Shown: piece by piece, positions 11,723-22,899 of the stretch
How the letters are laid out: every line of letters begins with the position of its first letter
Position numbering within the stretch: position 1 is the first letter of the stretch
Assembly (NCBI RefSeq): GCF_921293095.1
Contig: NC_060252.1
Location: 45,508,881 to 45,572,880 of the forward strand
DNA: 64,000 bases
Origin: Ischnura elegans
Taxonomy: Eukaryota > Arthropoda > Insecta > Odonata > Coenagrionidae
Reading direction: 5' to 3'
Program-made: the position numbers and the translations under genes
The notes under the pieces: model-generated
The model's database searches: none
Told to the model about the DNA's origin: nothing
Seen by the model: only the letters and a program-made list of their open reading frames with translations

Positions 11723-14700
11723 GTGGACTCATGATGATGACTACTACAAAAATGGGTAAAAACACCTATAATAAGAGAATATATGCATTACTGTATCGAC
11801 ATTTTAAAGGGAAACCATAACTTTGGTAAATTAAACTCGCAAGTAAATTTTTAAGTGAATAGCAATAATAACAAATGAACAAACCCGTTCCAATGTGAAA
11901 ATGTTCAGCTCTATCGACGATTAATGTTTATTCCTGTTCGTATTCTCAAAGACACCTTATTAATGTTGATTATAGGCAAGAGTTAAGTTTTCTAAATTAT
12001 TAGTATTGACTCGAATTTTGATAGCGACGAGCAACTGTTAATGTTTCCCTTCCAGAAAAAGAAACATCCATCACGGTACTATACCATACCTTAATGTGAC
12101 CCCTAGGGTGTGAGCTAAATTCGTGATTAACGAAGTTAGGGTAAAACGAAGATAAAATAAAAAATAATCAAACACTCATAATAAAAGCCACTGCGCGTTT
12201 AATACGCGGTGTAAATTCAAATAATTAAGGACCTTTTCAAATAAGAGAATGCGACAGGTCTCAGTCAATCCATTAATACTATTATATAATTTCCAAATAA
12301 GTTACTATGATATCCCTCACTATAAGGCGGTAGCTTAAGGAGGTCAAATAGGTCAATTCCCTTTGGGAGATACGCTCTTCAGGGTACCATCTCCAAATTC
12401 AACACTCCCGATTTTTTTCTGACTACAACCTCGAAATGCTAATATCGTTAGCATGATTTTCGAATCATGGAATAACTGAGAATGCAGCAAGATCATAGGT
12501 ACAAAAGTTTATGTTACTTACTTCAGGGCACTTCAGCACACCAGACAGTAGAGGCTTTTCTTCGTCCGTCCCGAGTTATAACAGTTTTTTTGCAAAGCGA
12601 TATAATTCAGCTTTATAAACAAAACTCCATCGCATGAAGAGACTTGGCCAAAGCCAAACTGACCAGCCCCTACCACGAAAAGTTATTTCAAATAGGCTCC
12701 GTACTGCCTCCCTCAAAGGAAATGGAAAAGTAAAGAAAAATAGAAACAGACATCAATACCAACATTATGATTAAAATTTTCAGTGAAAAAAGAGAAAAAA
12801 ACGCCAAAATGCATTTGTTAAAGCAGTAACCGCACAGAAAAATTTAATTCGCTCTTTTTCATTGATCTTCATATGTGAAATTCATTCAATCAGAGGATGT
12901 GGTAAGATGGTACATTTAGAAAAAACGTGAGAATTGAAGGACAAAAGAAAATTTGTAAGCGTGAATAATGATAAAATAGTAGATACATTTGAATTGGCCA
13001 GAATCGCCCATTTCTGTGGGCCTCTGACAAAACACGTAATTGAGAGGGAACCCGGTGGGTCAATGCCTACACCCAACTAGTGCTTGTATTCAAAGCCGTG
13101 GAGACGGTTAAGTAGTTCAAATCCCCTGAAATGCTTGAGATATAAGGTCATCCCTCAAGTGAACCCTACCCCCAGCTATGGCCTTGCTAATGGAATTCGA
13201 TTGACAGGGATTGAATATCTTAAGGAACGGAGATTTGGTCTTCGAGATACCATATGAAAAGGTAAAAAATATTTGGCTTTCTTAATTCAGATACCGTTGA
13301 ATAGGAAAACACGTTATGAATGATTTTCTTCGTCCATACAACGGTCTTTCCATGATATTGATACAATCTACGTCACAAAAGATTCATAGACTGTGGCCGT
13401 GATTACATCTTTGCTTCTAAGACTACGGATCGACGTATAACATCATCGCTCTAAACAGCTCGAGACATCATTTTACCATTATGCATTTATGGAATGCTGA
13501 CGTTTTTTTCTAAAATCAGTCGCATAATTACTAAACATAGATTATATTTCCCCATTGAGGTCGTAGCGAACCTCCTCGAAATGTTTGGGTGCATCCCCTC
13601 CAAATGAATCCTCCAGCCCCGAAATTTTCTAGTGTACCCCCTTTCAAAATTTAAGCTCTCTTTTCCGCCGAAAACTGTTTCTGGCTATGGCCAATCAATG
13701 TTTTATTATTCAAACAAGCAAATAATAATTTCCGCGTCATTGATGCATATCCTACACTTGCGGAGTTAGGGGATTTCGAAATAAGTGTATGAGACCAACA
13801 CTCGAAGGAATTTCATTTGAAAAAGTCGCTATAATACTGAATAACACGTGTAATTCAAAGGGAGTTATTAACAACTTACTCGTCGTAGGAGCGCATTAAG
13901 ATCGTTGATTATGGGAGGGAGTCCATACTTTTCGCTCTCCCTAAGCGGTATATAGTTCTTCTCAGCGATAATAGGTCCGAGACCTAATATGCGTAGACAA
14001 GTGGCTTTTATATATTCATAAATTATTTTTAAGCATTGTTTGTTAAGGTGGTTTAATAAACCTTCCATTGGAGAGCTACCTGAAGCATCTTTTCAATTTT
14101 TTAAGAAATTGCGAGGGAAGGCCGCACGCCCTTACCCCTAAATCTGTCACTGCCTTGTCAACACTATTACATAATCTGGTAACAGCAGTGCTTTTAGCAT
14201 GGAGCACAATGTAGTCGGTACCATGGACGGCGGGAAAGAAGGTGTCAGTGCTCTTCCATGAACATCTACCTCAACCAGTAGCAGCCAGATGAGGAATACA
14301 CTACAAGAAGACACGAGAAACGCTTGGGTAGGAGCTTGTCCTTTTCCTACCTGCGTCCCTAAATAACTGCTCAGCACAACTTTCTCTTAAGCTGCGAACA
14401 GTAATCACGTCAACGGACAGGTTAGGCAGAAAAAATAATATACTGAACAGTCACTCCGTTAAATTGGGACGAAAATAATGCAATCAGTAAAAGTCGTACG
14501 GGATAAAAGCGGCGACAGGGATCAAAGAGTGAGCGAGAAGACCGGATGCCGCGCTCTCCAAGAGGCCACCCACCGCGAAGCACGACGAACCGGGCAAGGA
14601 AGAGGTATCTGGCAGGTTGGAACACCAGCAGCTCCAGACGTCTTTTGTGACGCGCCGCGAATGGAAAGGGTTGAAAGACACGAGAGGAGGTTGGGTGGGC

Positions 14701-15695
14701 GATATCAAGTCAGGCAGGCCGAGGAATATGAAAAGAGAAGACCTCTGGGCGCCCAACAATGGGAAGAAACGGAAGCATATCCATCTTCGTGCCGTCAAAA
14801 GCAATGCCGGATGCTTCCCTTTGAGGGGGGCGAGTTATAATTATCTATGAGAATTAGGGCTCCCATTCGCTGATGCTAGGAATTGGAATTAAGAATGGGG
14901 TTAAACTGATCCAAACAGTTTCAGACTATTAAGCATTACTATTATTGAATACTAGGTAACCCGTGCGAGAATTTCGCACTTTCACTTTTAAATAGAGAAG
15001 GTGTATCATAAAGTACTTTCTTTACACTTGTTTTCTTGCAAAAATATACAAAACATATGAATACAATACAGGAAATAGAGTTTGGTACCAGTAAGAACAA
15101 TCATAACGTCTGTTATTGAATAATGGAAATTCAAAAAACTTCTTTAAAGACCTTATTAGAAGTAACAATGTACGGGTTTTTAAACCTTTTTTTGAAGTTT
15201 AGAATAGAAAAAAATATTAGTCGATTTACCTCGAGCGAGTAATTGACATGGAAAAATCGAAACTTTTAAGTCAAATAAATGGGTAAATAAATGGAGAAAT
15301 TTGAGATTGAGTTAGTATTTTTCGTCAGAATCCGGTGATTCAACGTTTAAAATGATACCTCAACACTGTAGGTACAGTATTAACTGAGCATACACGGAAT
15401 GATGGAAAAAGACGTTTATGTAGTAATATATATATGATGATAATATCAATTATTTTCTTTGAGGGCGGAAGAAGACCACGATTTACACTCAGTGAAGGAT
15501 TAAGAGGAGGGAGAGGGCGGCCGCTCCACCCCCTAATTTATGGAAAACTTAAAAAGAAGGCTACCTTTCAAGTGCCTCTCCAATTGAAATTTTTATCTCA
15601 CCAGCTGAAAAAAAAATAATTCTTAACAATAATTGATGAATATCTAAAAGCCATATGTATGCGCCAATCAGAACTCACAACGTACCAAAGTTTCA
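11723..15695. other. no gene recognised
   Basis: Mostly AT-rich. 13560-13690 has decayed MITE-like edges (GTCGTAGCGAA, CTGGCTATGG). 14480-14840 is GC-rich with overlapping ORFs of 120 and 106 codons on opposite strands; neither resembles a known family and they are probably compositional. Confidence 0.4.
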
Positions 15696-17056
15696 AGGGG
15701 TGTCATGGTGCCAGATCGCGCCGGAACGCCGCTCCGGCACTGGTACCTAGTCAACACAACGTGTTGCGGAAACGTTGGATAAGGGTTGCGCGAGGCTGCA
15801 GGAATTGCAGGATGCAGCTAGGCGTTGGACAACATTTCTGCAACGTCCTAATTATCTCGCAGGTACACTCTTTTGGTCTGAAAATATGTATAACGTAATA
15901 TTTTATTCAGAGGATATAAATATTCAAATCCGATTCATACTATTCATAAGACACTGATTGTATGTGAGAGTGGAAAATTCACTGGGTTGCAATAAGGTTG
16001 CGACATGTTGCCTGTCGCTTAGCGGAGTGTTATTTGGACATTGGACATATTATTGTGTTTTCTCCGAAAATATATTCAAATATGGGGTTTTAAAGCGTAT
16101 ATTTATCTTCTGAAGCAAATTGGCTCTTACAAGAAAAATTTTGTTTTTCACCCTTAAGACAGAGTTAGAAAGAAGAGAAGAAAGTAAACTCACCCATGGA
16201 GTGTTTGGCATGATGAACTAAATCTTTACAGACGATATTGGGAGGCTTTTCTCATACTTACAACTAGGGAACTCAAAGACCGGCATGAAAAAAGGCAGTT
16301 TTGCACCGCGCTAACCTGTGCCTACATTTTTGCTGTGCTAATTTTCATTGAATGGGTAGGTACTTATTTGGGGAATAATAATTGTCACCATCCTGTAACT
16401 GAAATCGAAATCCTTCATTTCAGGTGCTATTTATTTAAAACCAACGTTGGCATCTTACAGCCACAAAGATGTGAAGGAGAATGTAATAGATTGGATGAGA
16501 CGTGCTAATTCAAGGCACCAAAGAAATGAGAAGAAGGGTGAAAAATCTCTTTTGCCATAATTAATATTTTTTTCTTTAAAGGCATATTGTGAGTATTATT
16601 TAAAAGGGTTGCATAAATGTTGCAAGTACGTTGCAGCAGTTGCATGTTACAAGCGCGTTGCAGGAGTTGCATGATTGTTGCATAAGTGTTGCAAATATGT
16701 TTCACCTGAGGTTGCAGTTACGTTGCCATTACGTTGCAAAAACGTGGTACAGAGGACTTATGACTGGTTTTGCAACGTTGCCATTACGTTACAGCAACTC
16801 CATGTTGGTTGCAGCTCAATGCTTCTGCAACGTTTTCACAACACTTTTGGTTTACAGGGTAACAAAAGACATAATAGTCAAATAACACTTTTGTCAATTT
16901 TGATGCTTCAAAATTTCTAACATATACATTCGTCACCAAAACAAAAAAAAATTGTAATAAATGTAAATAATACCTTGCAATAAAAAAACACACTGAGTAA
17001 TATTTCACTAGCAAAAAGTGCGTTCCGACACTGCTAATTTTGCCATGACGTCAATG
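15696..17056 (-). mobile_element. MITE family B, copy 2, split by a 1.1-kb insertion
   Basis: The left end (15696-15745) reads GTGTCATGGTGCC...CTCCGGCACTGGTA and the body resumes at 16858 with GGTAACAAAAGACATAATAG, the order seen unbroken in copy 3. The 1112 bp between are a separate element, annotated below. Confidence 0.75.
15746..16857. mobile_element. 1.1-kb nested element rich in GTTGCA repeats
   Basis: It interrupts a family B MITE between two GGTA copies. Its ends are inverted matches: GTGTTGCGGAAACGTTG on the left and, reversed, GTGTTGTGAAAACGTTG on the right. Both margins, especially 16611-16840, are packed with GTTGCA or TGCAAC in both orientations, as subterminal transposase-binding repeats would be. 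No transposase is visible. Some spaced GTTGCA units also lie at 15770-15850. Confidence 0.65.
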
Positions 17057-17221
17057 CACCAGATCGTGTTCAAACTTCGCAATGAGATATAAAATTACAT
17101 TTCAAGAGTTTTTACTCAAGCTGCCAATGGGCTTAGTTTCTGACAAGTTGTGAGAGATCAGGGTGGGTCCATTAATTACGTGAGGCGTTCAGGGGGTAGG
17201 GTATCAAGCCTATTCTCACCA

Positions 17222-17460
17222 GTGGTGTCATGGTGCCGGAACGCCGTTCCGGCATTGGTTAACAAAAGACATAATAGTCTAAACACATTGTAATCAATTT
17301 TGTCGCCACAAAATTTTTAATATATAATTCGTAACCAAAACAAAAAATTTTGTAATAATATGTAAAAAATGATTTGTAATAAAAAAACACAGAGTAATAT
17401 TTCACTTCTAAAAAAGTTAAGGGAAAGAGTGTTCCCGCACAGCTAATGTTACCATGACGT
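17222..17460 (-). mobile_element. MITE family B, copy 3
   Basis: Starts AGTGGTGTCATGGTGCCGGA and ends near TACCATGACGTC. The interior TAACAAAAGACATAATAGTC matches copy 2 exactly. Confidence 0.75.
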
Positions 17461-17672
17461 CGCTGATTCTCACCCAATCTAACGTGGGGGAGGGGGAGTC
17501 CTGGAAATTATCACGTAATTTTTTTCCGCGAGAAAAGAGTAAAATGTGATTCTAGAATACGATCTTGGTAATCTTAAATTATTATTAAACCAGTCTTCAC
17601 CTATCTTAAATAAAAATAATTAAACTGTTTTTTTTATAAATCCAACTTAATGAAGCATAGATTAACGTGTTT

Positions 17673-17698
17673 ACCATGAACATACGTATGTTCATGGT
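17673..17698. repeat. perfect 26-bp palindrome
   Basis: ACCATGAACATAC followed at once by GTATGTTCATGGT. No loop. It lies next to the copy-3 family B MITE but outside it. Confidence 0.7.
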
Positions 17699-18038
17699 GT
17701 TTACACTGAAAATACGCATCATGAAAATATCACGAGAGATTAGAGGGAGGGGGTCGAGCCAAATCTCACGATATCTCATTAAGGGGTAGGGGGTGGTCCA
17801 AAAATCACCAGACGTATTTAATGGATGCCCCCTCACTGATGTGAAGTACAAGCAAGAATCCAAGTTTTAAGCAACCTGCGGCACAAAAGTTCTGCAATGT
17901 AGTTGTAATATAGCCCCATACACATTCGCGGCTCCTCAGGAGGCTTTAATTCAGTTGCTAAGTTTGAGGAAGAGCGCAGAAGGGGCTATATTGCCATTAT
18001 AATGCGATATGATTGTATCGAGTCCTGAACCCCCCCCG

Positions 18039-18520
18039 AGGGCAGATCCAGGATTTTTTCGGGGGGGCACAAGGGTCTGATAGGTCATCTCATATTTCAG
18101 ATTAAATACAAAATACAACTAATACTGTATAAAATATTCTTTATTTTGACGTGAAAGTTTTTAATATTAAATTAAATGATTGAAGCTCAGTAATGCACAC
18201 AATTAAATGGACGTAATGATAAGCATATAAAAATCTTGCCTATTTTCTAATTATCTGGGGGGCACGTGCCCCTGTACATGCACCCACCCCCTAAATCCGC
18301 CATTGACAAGGGGCACAGGCAAAAGGTATTTGAGATTAAATACAAAATAAAACAATTACTGTACGAAATATTTTCTTTGTTTTAATATGAAAGTTATTAA
18401 TATGAAAAAATTATTAAGGCTCCGTAATACACTAAACAAAACAAATGTGATAGTAACCGTAATTTTTAAGAGTGTCTGGGAGGCACGTGCCCCTCCCATA
18501 AATCCACCTATGAACTCCAC
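18039..18520. repeat. two adjacent hAT-like MITE copies, second truncated
   Basis: 18039-18305 and about 18306-18520 share GATTAAATACAAAATA, an A/T-rich core and GGCACGTGCCCCT near the right end. The outer sequence (GGCAGATCCAGG and CCTAAATCCGCCATTG) resembles the GTGGCGGAT class at 37.0 kb. No clear duplication of the target was found. Confidence 0.6.
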
Positions 18521-18599
18521 CAAAAAGAATGACCTTAATCTGTACCTGGTTTTCCCTTGCTACAGAAGATCGGGGCTGATTAGGTGACGTTATGAATGG

Positions 18600-19850
18600 G
18601 AATTAAGGATAGGGTAAAGCTGAGATGGTAATGAGGTAATGGGAGATTAAAACAAGGCCAGGTCAGGCAAGAAGCACCTGTCACAAAATGAAGAATGCCT
18701 CCTGCTTGAGAGACTATACTTTAAATACTAAAGGTAGACTATTACGATGTTATGTATTTTCAACTCTATTACAATAGGGTGGTTTCCTATTATTTTTATT
18801 GCCTAAATTGAAAGATTATTACTCCTGGAGTACGTATTTCACGCTTTTAGATTTTTAAATGACGATATCTATTTTTCGCGATTAAATGAAAAGTGAAAAA
18901 TTTCAAGCGCGCGAAAACGCGACGCGTAAGTAGTAATGATGGGAAAAAGTCCGTGCGACGCATTTCTGGTTCCCCCTCCCGCCTTGTGAGGTGACCTTGA
19001 TCGAGGCTCTGAGCGCTGATAGGACGCAGGATGCTAGCGGGTAGCTGAGTACCCTGCTGGCTGGTAGCGCTTGGCTTAAAAAAGGTTTATTAATACCTTA
19101 TCAAACGAAGAAAACTTTCCGACCTTAGCCAGTTTTAATAGGTGATTATTAAGACATGTTTCCCTGAACTCTGTGCCTCATGCATGCATTGGTAACCTCA
19201 GACGATGTATAACTCCTATCCTCTCGTGTAGAAACTAGGTCCCTGTGACGTCACGTGGAGTGGAATCGCATGGGCGCCAATCTGGCCTTTTTCAAATGAG
19301 AATAAAATTTGACCCTTGCCATTCGTCTAAACCGGTATTTCAAAAACCAAATAATTTGTGTATTATGAATACACTAATGGTGGGTAACGAATCGCAATCA
19401 ATGCCTTTCGTTTTCTTTGATGAAGGAAACTACCCTATTAATGGAAGCCTTGAAAAAGAGAGACATAATGGAAGCTTTTGATATGTGAGTTTACAGAAGA
19501 ATGCTTAGATTCAGTTTGGAGTCAAGGACCACAAATGGAAACGTCCTATGAAGAATGAGAAGAACGAAAAAATACATAAGAACAATAAAATTAAGATAAT
19601 TACAATACCTATGACTAATTATGAGAGGAAAAAAATTAACAAATTCTGCAAGTTATTCTGCAAAGGAAGGTTAGGGGTAGGAGAACGAGGGAAAGAAGGC
19701 CCATGTCTTGGCTGGACAATTAAAATTATGGTACAGCTATATCAACTTAGAACTGTTCTGGTCAGCCCAACCAAGACGGAGGATAGCCATGATGACAACC
19801 AACCTTCAAAGAAGAGACGGCACATAAAGAAGAAGAAAGCTGAACCGCAC
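18600..19850 (+). pseudogene. LINE reverse transcriptase C-terminal fragment, split by a MITE
   Basis: From about 18643 the translation reads EIKTRPGQARSTCHKMKN, then LNTKGRLLRCYVFSTLL up to 18770. It resumes after the MITE (18773-19439) with KKRDIMEAFDM, a stop, VYRRML, and ends near ELFWSAQPRRR and TTNLQRRDGT. This is a LINE ORF2 C-terminus of a family distinct from the 10.5-kb one. Several stops and frameshifts are present. Confidence 0.75.
18773..19439 (+). mobile_element. MITE family A, copy 2, inserted in a LINE
   Basis: Starts AATAGGGTGGTTTCC and ends GGAAACTACCCTATT, a near-perfect inverted repeat. LINE reading continues on both sides, so this copy is younger than the LINE. The duplicated target is short (2-3 bp, probably TTA or TA) and its limits are ambiguous. 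Confidence 0.88.
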
Positions 19851-20202
19851 AGTTTCATGCATTATTATTAAACATTAGAATTATAAAATAACGCCTAAGA
19901 CTTTGAGAAGACTTAAACAGGTGAAAGGCTTTAGCATCATCAGAGGGCACGGATGACAAAGATCCATGGAATTCGTCCAGGATCGACTACCACATCTTAG
20001 GATAATGGAGAAGTTTACATTACTGGATGCAGTACTGTGATGTGAAAGACAATGAGAAAATACCACATTTACATCTCTAGAAGATGTGATCCTGCATTCA
20101 TATACAACGCGATGTTATCTTTCCCAGCAAAATATTTCAAAGTTAAAGTATTTCCCCAATTGGATCTCTGAGTGGGGGCAACTGGGAAGGATACACCGAA
20201 GG

Positions 20203-20470
20203 CAGTCGTGTAGCCAGGAATTTTGTTCGGGGGGGAGATTCCAAAACCAGGGGGCAAAAATTTTTTAAAAATAGGGTACCAAGTGGAGGGTTTTAAACTC
20301 ATTTTGACACTTTTCATAATCGAAAAAAATTTCAATTTTCACAGAAATCTTTAGCAAATTGATGAATTTCAATATTTTGTTTTCTACTGTGGTGCCAAGT
20401 AAGTGTGCTTTTATATTTCGGGGGAGGAGGGGGTCCGAACTCCCTGAATCTCCCTCTCGCTACCCCTCTG
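20203..20470. mobile_element. hAT-type MITE with exact 8-bp target duplication (family D)
   Basis: Starts CAGTCGTGTAGCCAGG and ends CTCGCTACCCCTCTG. ACCGAAGG occurs immediately before (20195-20202) and after (20471-20478). Interior G- and C-rich margins with an A/T-rich core match the 5.5-kb copy. Confidence 0.88.
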
Positions 20471-20478
20471 ACCGAAGG

Positions 20479-22899
20479 TGCCTGGACAAAAACAATGAGT
20501 GTAATATCTTTGGGGGAGTGTGGGATATTGGAGAATGTGAAGATGGAAATGGAGTGGTTGGATCAGAGAAATGTGCAAAATCTAGATGGCAGGGGATGAT
20601 GACTTGAAGTGATGGGTACATGCTTCCATAATGGGTAGAATCATTTATTCCAGAGACCATCAGAGGATTGCAGATGTTGAATTCATCCTTAGGGAGTAGG
20701 AAGGAGAAAGATAGCATCCAGTAAAAGGGAAATAAAAGGAAAGACTCGACTCAAATATAGATGAAAGAGTACCCGGTACAGATAGAACTTACGGCGCACC
20801 GCGCGGGCTCACTAAGGGGCTATGCCCCATAGATTTCCCGGATCCAGCTTCGCTGTCTAATTTTGTGGGTGTTTGAACAATTTTTATGCGAGTAACGGCT
20901 TTACCGGACAGGTGGGAGGGAAAGGGGTCTTGGGCTGAGCCTGAAAATGCTATCTAATCATTCAAAAGGAAACGAATAAATTTACTATTAACTAGAGAAA
21001 GTCCTGAGCATTGTCATAGGGAGGAAAGAATGACAGGAAAGCGGGATTGGATTGCCATATTTTGAGAAGAAAAGGATGGAAATACAGTGGGCTAGGTCCC
21101 ACATATTGGTATCGTATCATTCCCACTAAGCCAAATGATTTTTTGAAGACGAATTTCATCCTTGCGGTGTATGCATATTTATTAAGTTACAACTAAAGGT
21201 AGAGTCTCAGTATAATTGATGCAAATTGAGTCTTAAGGACTTCAGAAAGCATCTCATGCAACCTTCTTGACATGGCACGATCGCCTGTCCAGTAAATCAT
21301 AAAGAAAGCTCTATATTAGTGTTGAAGGGGGATTACCTGAGGGGGGCGATGTTTGCATTCAGGTTAAAATGACGAGGATTAAATTCCCCAGAGGTGAAAG
21401 GAAAAGGGTAAAAGGGGTATTCGATTATGTGCTCTCAGATATTGCGGGCACAATCAAGTCAGCAACAATTTGAGGGGGCAAGTACTTCTGCATATTTATT
21501 GATGAACACTCACCCTCTGTGGGGTCTATCTCAATCCAGGTGATAGGGAAGTATTTAAAACATTTAAGAGACACCAAAGCAGAGTAGAATCGCAGAAAAG
21601 GAGAAAAATTAAGGAGTTCCAATCTGACAATATGGGAGAATATACAAGTTGTGCCTCAATCTCCCCCCCATCTCAAAAAGTGTGGAATCTATCATCGGAT
21701 GTCAGTTCCATACTCTCCATAACAGAATACTATGCCTGAGAGGCTGAACTGGATGCTCTTGAATGTAACTATGTAGATGTCTTCCCATAATAACTGGCTT
21801 ATCTCATCACTTCTTGGGAGAAGCATTATGAACTGCCAGCTACTTCAGAAACTTAAGCCCACCATTAGCCATAGATTTCAAGATTCTGTGTTAGATTTGG
21901 AATATCAGGAAATAAGAGAAAGGTGATGTGAATAATTTGAGGGCTTTTGGTTATCAAACCTGAGTGTAGTTGTTAGAAGAAAGTAGGGGCACGTGCCACT
22001 CAATGTGTGATGATGGTTGCCAAGAATTAAGGGGAACTGATAGTGGAAATTGAGGGAGCAAAGGGTGATTGTAAGTAGAGACATAATCTTTAGGGAAAAC
22101 ATATTCCCGGGGGTCTGAGAAATCTTTACATCTGGCACAACGGAGTGGTATTCTACTCGGTGGTTGGCTCAATTAAGAGAAAGAGTTCATTCATCAGATA
22201 AAGAGGACATAATTCAAAGGAGGATGGGAACAGATGTCCAGCACATATGCACAAATCAGATTGAAAAGAATGATTTTCAACTATACAAATGCATTAATAA
22301 GGCACTAAGGGCCTTAGGTATAGGTCAAAGGAATCAAAGGGAGTTACTCAGTGAACAGAGAAAAATTATCTTCTATCATACATGCCTTGGTACCTAACAC
22401 CCATAAATACATTCACTAACTTTCCTTTTTCAAAACCAAAAATACAATGAGTTTCGTAGCCAAAATATTCTGTTAAATTTGAGAGAACCAAAAATCAAGC
22501 ATTTCAGTCAAATGCTTGTGAAGTTATGCATCAGAACTATAGTTTTTACATGACAATTCAAAATTATATTACAGACACGAATATCTATACTGAAAGAGAA
22601 TTTCTGGATACATCTGATGGAATCATGTCTGATGATGGTTGAGAAAACCTAAGTATCATTAAAATCGGGTAGAGTAACCTTAAGAGCTAATAGCAACAAT
22701 GACCATTATTATAATACATGGTAAGGGAGGATAAGTATTGTCAAAAGGAAAGACTGAACATCAATGATTTATTCTTGCAATGAATTTTACAATGAATTTA
22801 GAGTCACATCAGAGTTAATGCTTACAGGATAAGACCTTTTACTCAGAACCCAATTGTATCATCCCTGGGAATGCAATTCTTTTTCCACCCCTCCTATTA
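20479..22899. other. no gene recognised
   Basis: Purine-rich on the plus strand. A 77-codon ORF at 22164-22397 has no recognised motif. No repeats with clear ends were found. It marks the change from the transposon-dense left part to the quiet 9-kb region. Confidence 0.4.

Noticed and set aside
13560..13690. Possible decayed MITE with GTCGTAGCGAA and CTGGCTATGG edges
   Set aside because: Ends are too diverged to pair and no flanking duplication is visible.
14478..14850. Overlapping ORFs of 120 and 106 codons on opposite strands in a GC-rich patch
   Set aside because: GC-rich composition lowers stop frequency on all frames; neither translation shows a recognisable domain or splice context.
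16611..16840. CRISPR-like or tandem array from repeated GTTGCA
   Set aside because: Units vary in spacing and orientation, with no constant repeat and spacer length, and the sequence is animal nuclear DNA.
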